This document shows, one piece after another, positions 60,901 through 64,000 of a DNA stretch of 64,000 bases (within the stretch, counting starts at the first letter, position 1; each line of letters opens with the position of its first letter). The translations under genes were made by a program, and so were the position numbers. The notes under the pieces are model-generated. The model was not told the DNA's origin, ran no database searches, and was given only the letters and a program-made list of their open reading frames with translations. Origin of the DNA: Telopea speciosissima (lineage: Eukaryota > Streptophyta > Magnoliopsida > Proteales > Proteaceae); the NCBI RefSeq assembly GCF_018873765.1, contig NC_057916.1:28185501-28249500 (forward strand), in the 5' to 3' direction.

Positions 60901-62695
60901 GAGATGTTGTCCTCATCAAATAGGCTGCCCAGTCGGGTTCTTTGACGCCAAGTCCCTTGTCGAGCTATTACTTGGCTCTTCTTCTTTTATTGTTCCCCCT
61001 AAGGTGTTTGGTTGCATTTGTTATGCCAGGGATATTAGGTCCCCTGGTAAACTTGAACCCGGTAGTCTCTGCTGCATTTTCTTAGGGTACTCTGCCACCC
61101 AGAAGGGGTACACATGCTATTATCCTCCTGCCAGACGTACATTGGTCAGTATGGATGTTGTTTTTCATGAAAATGTATCTTATTGTTTGTCCCCACCTCT
61201 TCAGGGGGAGAGTGTTAGTGAATATGTGCTGACCATAGAACCTCCCCTACAGTCAGTTCCTGTTCCTCCTACTCCCAGTCCTCCCTTTGCCTCAGGGGGA
61301 GAGGTTCCTATACAGGAGGAGACCATCCCAGATGATATTGTTGACATTCCTATTCAGGGGGAGCAAACTCCAGTCCAGACTCCAGTCCAGAAAACCATTA
61401 GTGAATTTTAGAGGAGGATTAATGAATCTAACGTGCAGACTTATACAAGGAAACATAAGCAGCTTCAACCAACTGTAGCACCAGTACCCATTTAATTGCC
61501 GAACCTAATTCCAGAACCTGCTGCCTCTCCACCTGGTAATACTTCTTCTCCTGATTTACCTATTGCTATTCGCAAAGGTGTCAGGGCTTGCACTAAGCAT
61601 CCTATATCCCATGTTGTTTCTTATGACTCCCTTTCTCCATTCTTTCGTGCTTTTATTTCTTCTCTTTCTTCTGTTCGTATTCATAACAATTGGCAGGAAG
61701 CTCTATCAGATGGAAAGTGGAAGGCAACGATGATGGAAGAAATGGAACCCCTGAAAAAAAAATAACACATGGAAGAAGAGAACTGTTGGATGCAAGTGGG
61801 TATTTGTAGTGAAACAGAAGGTGGATGGCACTGTGGATAGGTATAAGGCACGACTCGTGGCAAAGGGGTTCACCTAGACATACAACATTGATTACCAGGA
61901 GACCTTTGCCCCTGTTGCAAAGCTGAATACTGTTCGAGTTTTGATATCCTGTGCAGTCAATCATGGATGGGAATTGTAACAGTTGGATGTGAAGAATGCT
62001 TTCCTAAATGGAGAACTGGATGAGGAGGTGTATATGGACATTCCACCAGGGTTCTCTTGTGACAAAAACCAAGGTAAGGTGTGTAAATTGAAGCGTGCAC
62101 TTTATGGGCTGAAGCAGTCACCTTGAGCATGGTTTGGCCGGTTTCACAAGGCCATGATTTCTGTGGGCTATAAGCAGAGTAATGCAGATACACTCTCTTT
62201 ATAAAGAGGGTTGGTGGAAAACCCACTGTTCTTATAGTCTACGTTGATGACATAGTGGTTACTAGCAATGATGGTGATGAGATCAGCCGGTTGAAGACCT
62301 TTCTTGGGCAGGAGTTTGAGATTTAAGATCTAGGAAAGCTACGGTACTTTCTTGGGATTGAGGGTGCCAGATCTTCTAAAGGCATCTTTTTCTCCCAAAG
62401 GAAGTATGTCCTAGATTTATTGGCTGAAACTGGTTTGTTAGGATGTCACCCTTCAGATATTCCTATGGATGCTACTGTTCGTCTCAAGGAAAAAGAGGGT
62501 GAACCTGTTGATAAAGGCCGGTACTAAAGACTAGTGGGGAAGTTGATTTATCTCTCACACACACGTCCTGATATTGCTATTGCTGTGAGTACTGGGAGTC
62601 AGTTTATGCATGATCCCTACTCTTCTCATATGGAGGCTGTTCTTCGTATCCTTCACTACCTAAAGTCAGCTCCTAGAAAAGGCATTCTCCTGTCC
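57952..62695 (+). mobile_element. Second Copia element, incomplete at its right end
   Basis: Plus-strand Ty1/Copia element of the same broad family as the one in TOC75-A. 5' LTR 57952-58154 (TGTTGAAT...TTAACA), then an iMet primer site TGGTATCAGAGC at 58155-58166. Parts: gag (from about 58.85 kb), protease (about 59.95 kb), integrase (about 60.4-61.1 kb), reverse transcriptase (about 61.7-62.3 kb), then the start of the RNase H region. The rest and the 3' LTR are missing at the boundary with another repeat. It is clearly broken, with roughly ten interruptions, more than the TOC75-A element. It seems to have landed in the older LTR element to its left. Confidence 0.9.
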
Positions 62696-63159
62696 AAGTC
62701 TGTCTCTTTTACAAGAGGGGCTGCCTATTTAATGGAATAGGTCAGCTTACAAAATTAGAAACGTAAAGAAATAGTAACTTCTAAAAGAAATAACAACTTC
62801 TTAAAATAGAAACCTAATGAAAATAGAAACTAGGCTTTATAGTTCAGCCAACATGCAAGGAACAAAATTAGAAACTAGTAAATATAGTAATTACTAAAAA
62901 GAAAGAAATAAAATTAGAAACTACTAGATACCTAGACTTGATAACTAAGAAACTATTACAAAAATAAAAACTAAGTTAATAGCTAATGTAGCTCTAGCCC
63001 TAGACGTAATACTCTTTGTTCTTCCAATTGTTGCAATCTAGTCATGATTGCATCAGCTTTAGCCTCTTGGGCTTCAGTTGCAGCCCTTTGTTCAGCTCAA
63101 GCTGCTGGAACATCTCGAGCATTGCAGCCATGGGGTCAGCCATGAGCTCTGATACCACT
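62696..63159 (-). mobile_element. Interior of a minus-strand LTR element
   Basis: AT-rich repeat sequence ends at a reversed primer site (GCTCTGATACCA, 63146-63157). Next to it the minus strand starts with ATGGCTGACCCCATGGCTGC, which looks like the beginning of a gag-type reading. No longer retroelement protein was recognised. A broken remnant. Confidence 0.5.
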
Positions 63160-63740
63160 TGATGTAGCTCTAGATAGGAGAAGGATCCTACTAGAGGCCA
63201 AGCAACATGATCTAAAAGGGGCTGTTGGTTCGAATGGGTAGAATTGGGGAATTAGGGTTAGGTTTAGGGTAATGAAGGTAAGTCTTATATGTTTTTAATA
63301 GGCAGGTCTAGGGGAAGCTAATGATATAGGTTTGATGTTGTTTGAGTGAGAAAATAAAAACCAGAGAATTAGGGTTTTGGGTTTCGGGTTTTGGGGAAGA
63401 TGAGAGTGATGGGATCTAGGGTTTAGACTAGGAATTAAGGCAAGGGGCTAAGGTTGAGTTCTGTACTGATAGGGAACACCACTCGGCCTAGTGGCTGTGT
63501 TATTTGCTGGAAGTGATGGATCTGAAAGTTCTAGGGTTTTGGACTTAATGGAGATTGGGGGGATTTTAGGGTTTGAGATAGGAATGCAGAACTTAGGATC
63601 GAGTGGAGGGGGATGTTTAATGGAGCTGAGGCTGTAATATGGGATGATTCTAATGGAGGGATGGTGCTGGACAGCCAGGAACCGAGAAAATAACTTAAAG
63701 CACCAATCAAAACAGAGTTGCAGGAGATTACCACTGGTTT
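63160..63740 (-). repeat. LTR of the TACA-ended family (partial)
   Basis: Begins TGATGTAGCTCTAG directly after the primer site, so on the minus strand the LTR ends CTACATCA. Its GGGTTAGGTTTAGGG and TTTTGGGTTTCGGGTTTTGG stretches resemble solo LTR 2 in TOC75-B. The other end was not found before the next element, so the right boundary is approximate. Confidence 0.55.
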
Positions 63741-63758
63741 CTTATTGCTCTGATACCA

Positions 63759-64000
63759 TGTGACAGTATCTGAATAATAGAACCAGTGATCAGAGAAGAA
63801 GAGAAGAGAAGAGAAGAGAAGGAATGGAAAGGGGGACTGTCTAGAGAAGAAGAGCTGATTGTCTAGCAGTCCCTGCAATTGCTTTATTTATAACCTGGGA
63901 ATTACATAGAAAGAGGACTCCTAATAGAAGGAATCAGAAGCAAAAATAAATTAAATTTAACCTAAACTAACAATCCTGGACTCACTAGGATACTAACCAA
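63759..64000 (-). mobile_element. LTR of a further element, cut by window end
   Basis: A second reversed primer site (GCTCTGATACCA at 63747-63758) is followed by TGTGACAGTATC, the end of another minus-strand LTR, which runs off the window. It includes an AGAAG-type short repeat near 63797-63820. Confidence 0.55.

Noticed and set aside
1-64000. CRISPR arrays, operons, prokaryotic or viral gene clusters
   Set aside because: No regularly spaced repeats or bacterial gene layout; all genes and repeats are plant-type.

Overview
This is nuclear DNA from a flowering plant. The evidence is GT-AG introns, a LUX/PCL1 clock factor, a P-class PPR protein, a thaumatin-like protein, the plastid import channel TOC75, and typical plant transposons (tRNA-iMet-primed LTR elements, RTE LINEs, an Au-like SINE, a Pack-MULE, a hAT-type MITE). 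I cannot name the species; a repeat-rich, probably woody dicot-grade plant fits.

Left part (1-18958): a one-exon LUX-like gene on + (423-1352) with a canonical evening element at the window start; a repeat-rich stretch with a tandem array made from an RTE LINE tail and carrying a SINE; another RTE LINE remnant (about 9430-10475); then a one-exon PPR gene on + (frame 12073-13908, no obvious ATG) facing a two-exon thaumatin-like gene on - (16864-16031).

Centre (18959-55196): the main feature is a head-to-tail tandem duplication. Two units (18959-38312 and 38313-55196) each carry a complete seven-exon TOC75 gene on the minus strand (A: 36314-19193, predicted 827 aa; B: 53137-38547, predicted 823 aa). 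The junctions share GAAT. Without later insertions both units reduce to about 13.7 kb. Introns 5 and 6 hold the repeats. Shared ones (RTE tail, a MULE carrying a HAM-type GRAS gene fragment, an old LTR element, a small TIR element) predate the duplication. Copy-specific ones are a 5.7-kb Copia in intron 5 of A (clean empty site in B) and two solo LTRs in intron 6 of B (clean empty sites in A), one of which carries a hAT-like MITE.

Right part (55197-64000): a P4-ATPase (ALA1-like) gene fragment on -, the first three exons of a probable mitochondrial TPR-like gene on + (from 56197), and then a pile of nested LTR elements to the window end, including a second Copia of the same broad family as the one in TOC75-A. 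The later exons of the TPR-like gene are not visible, so it is either cut off or continues beyond the window.
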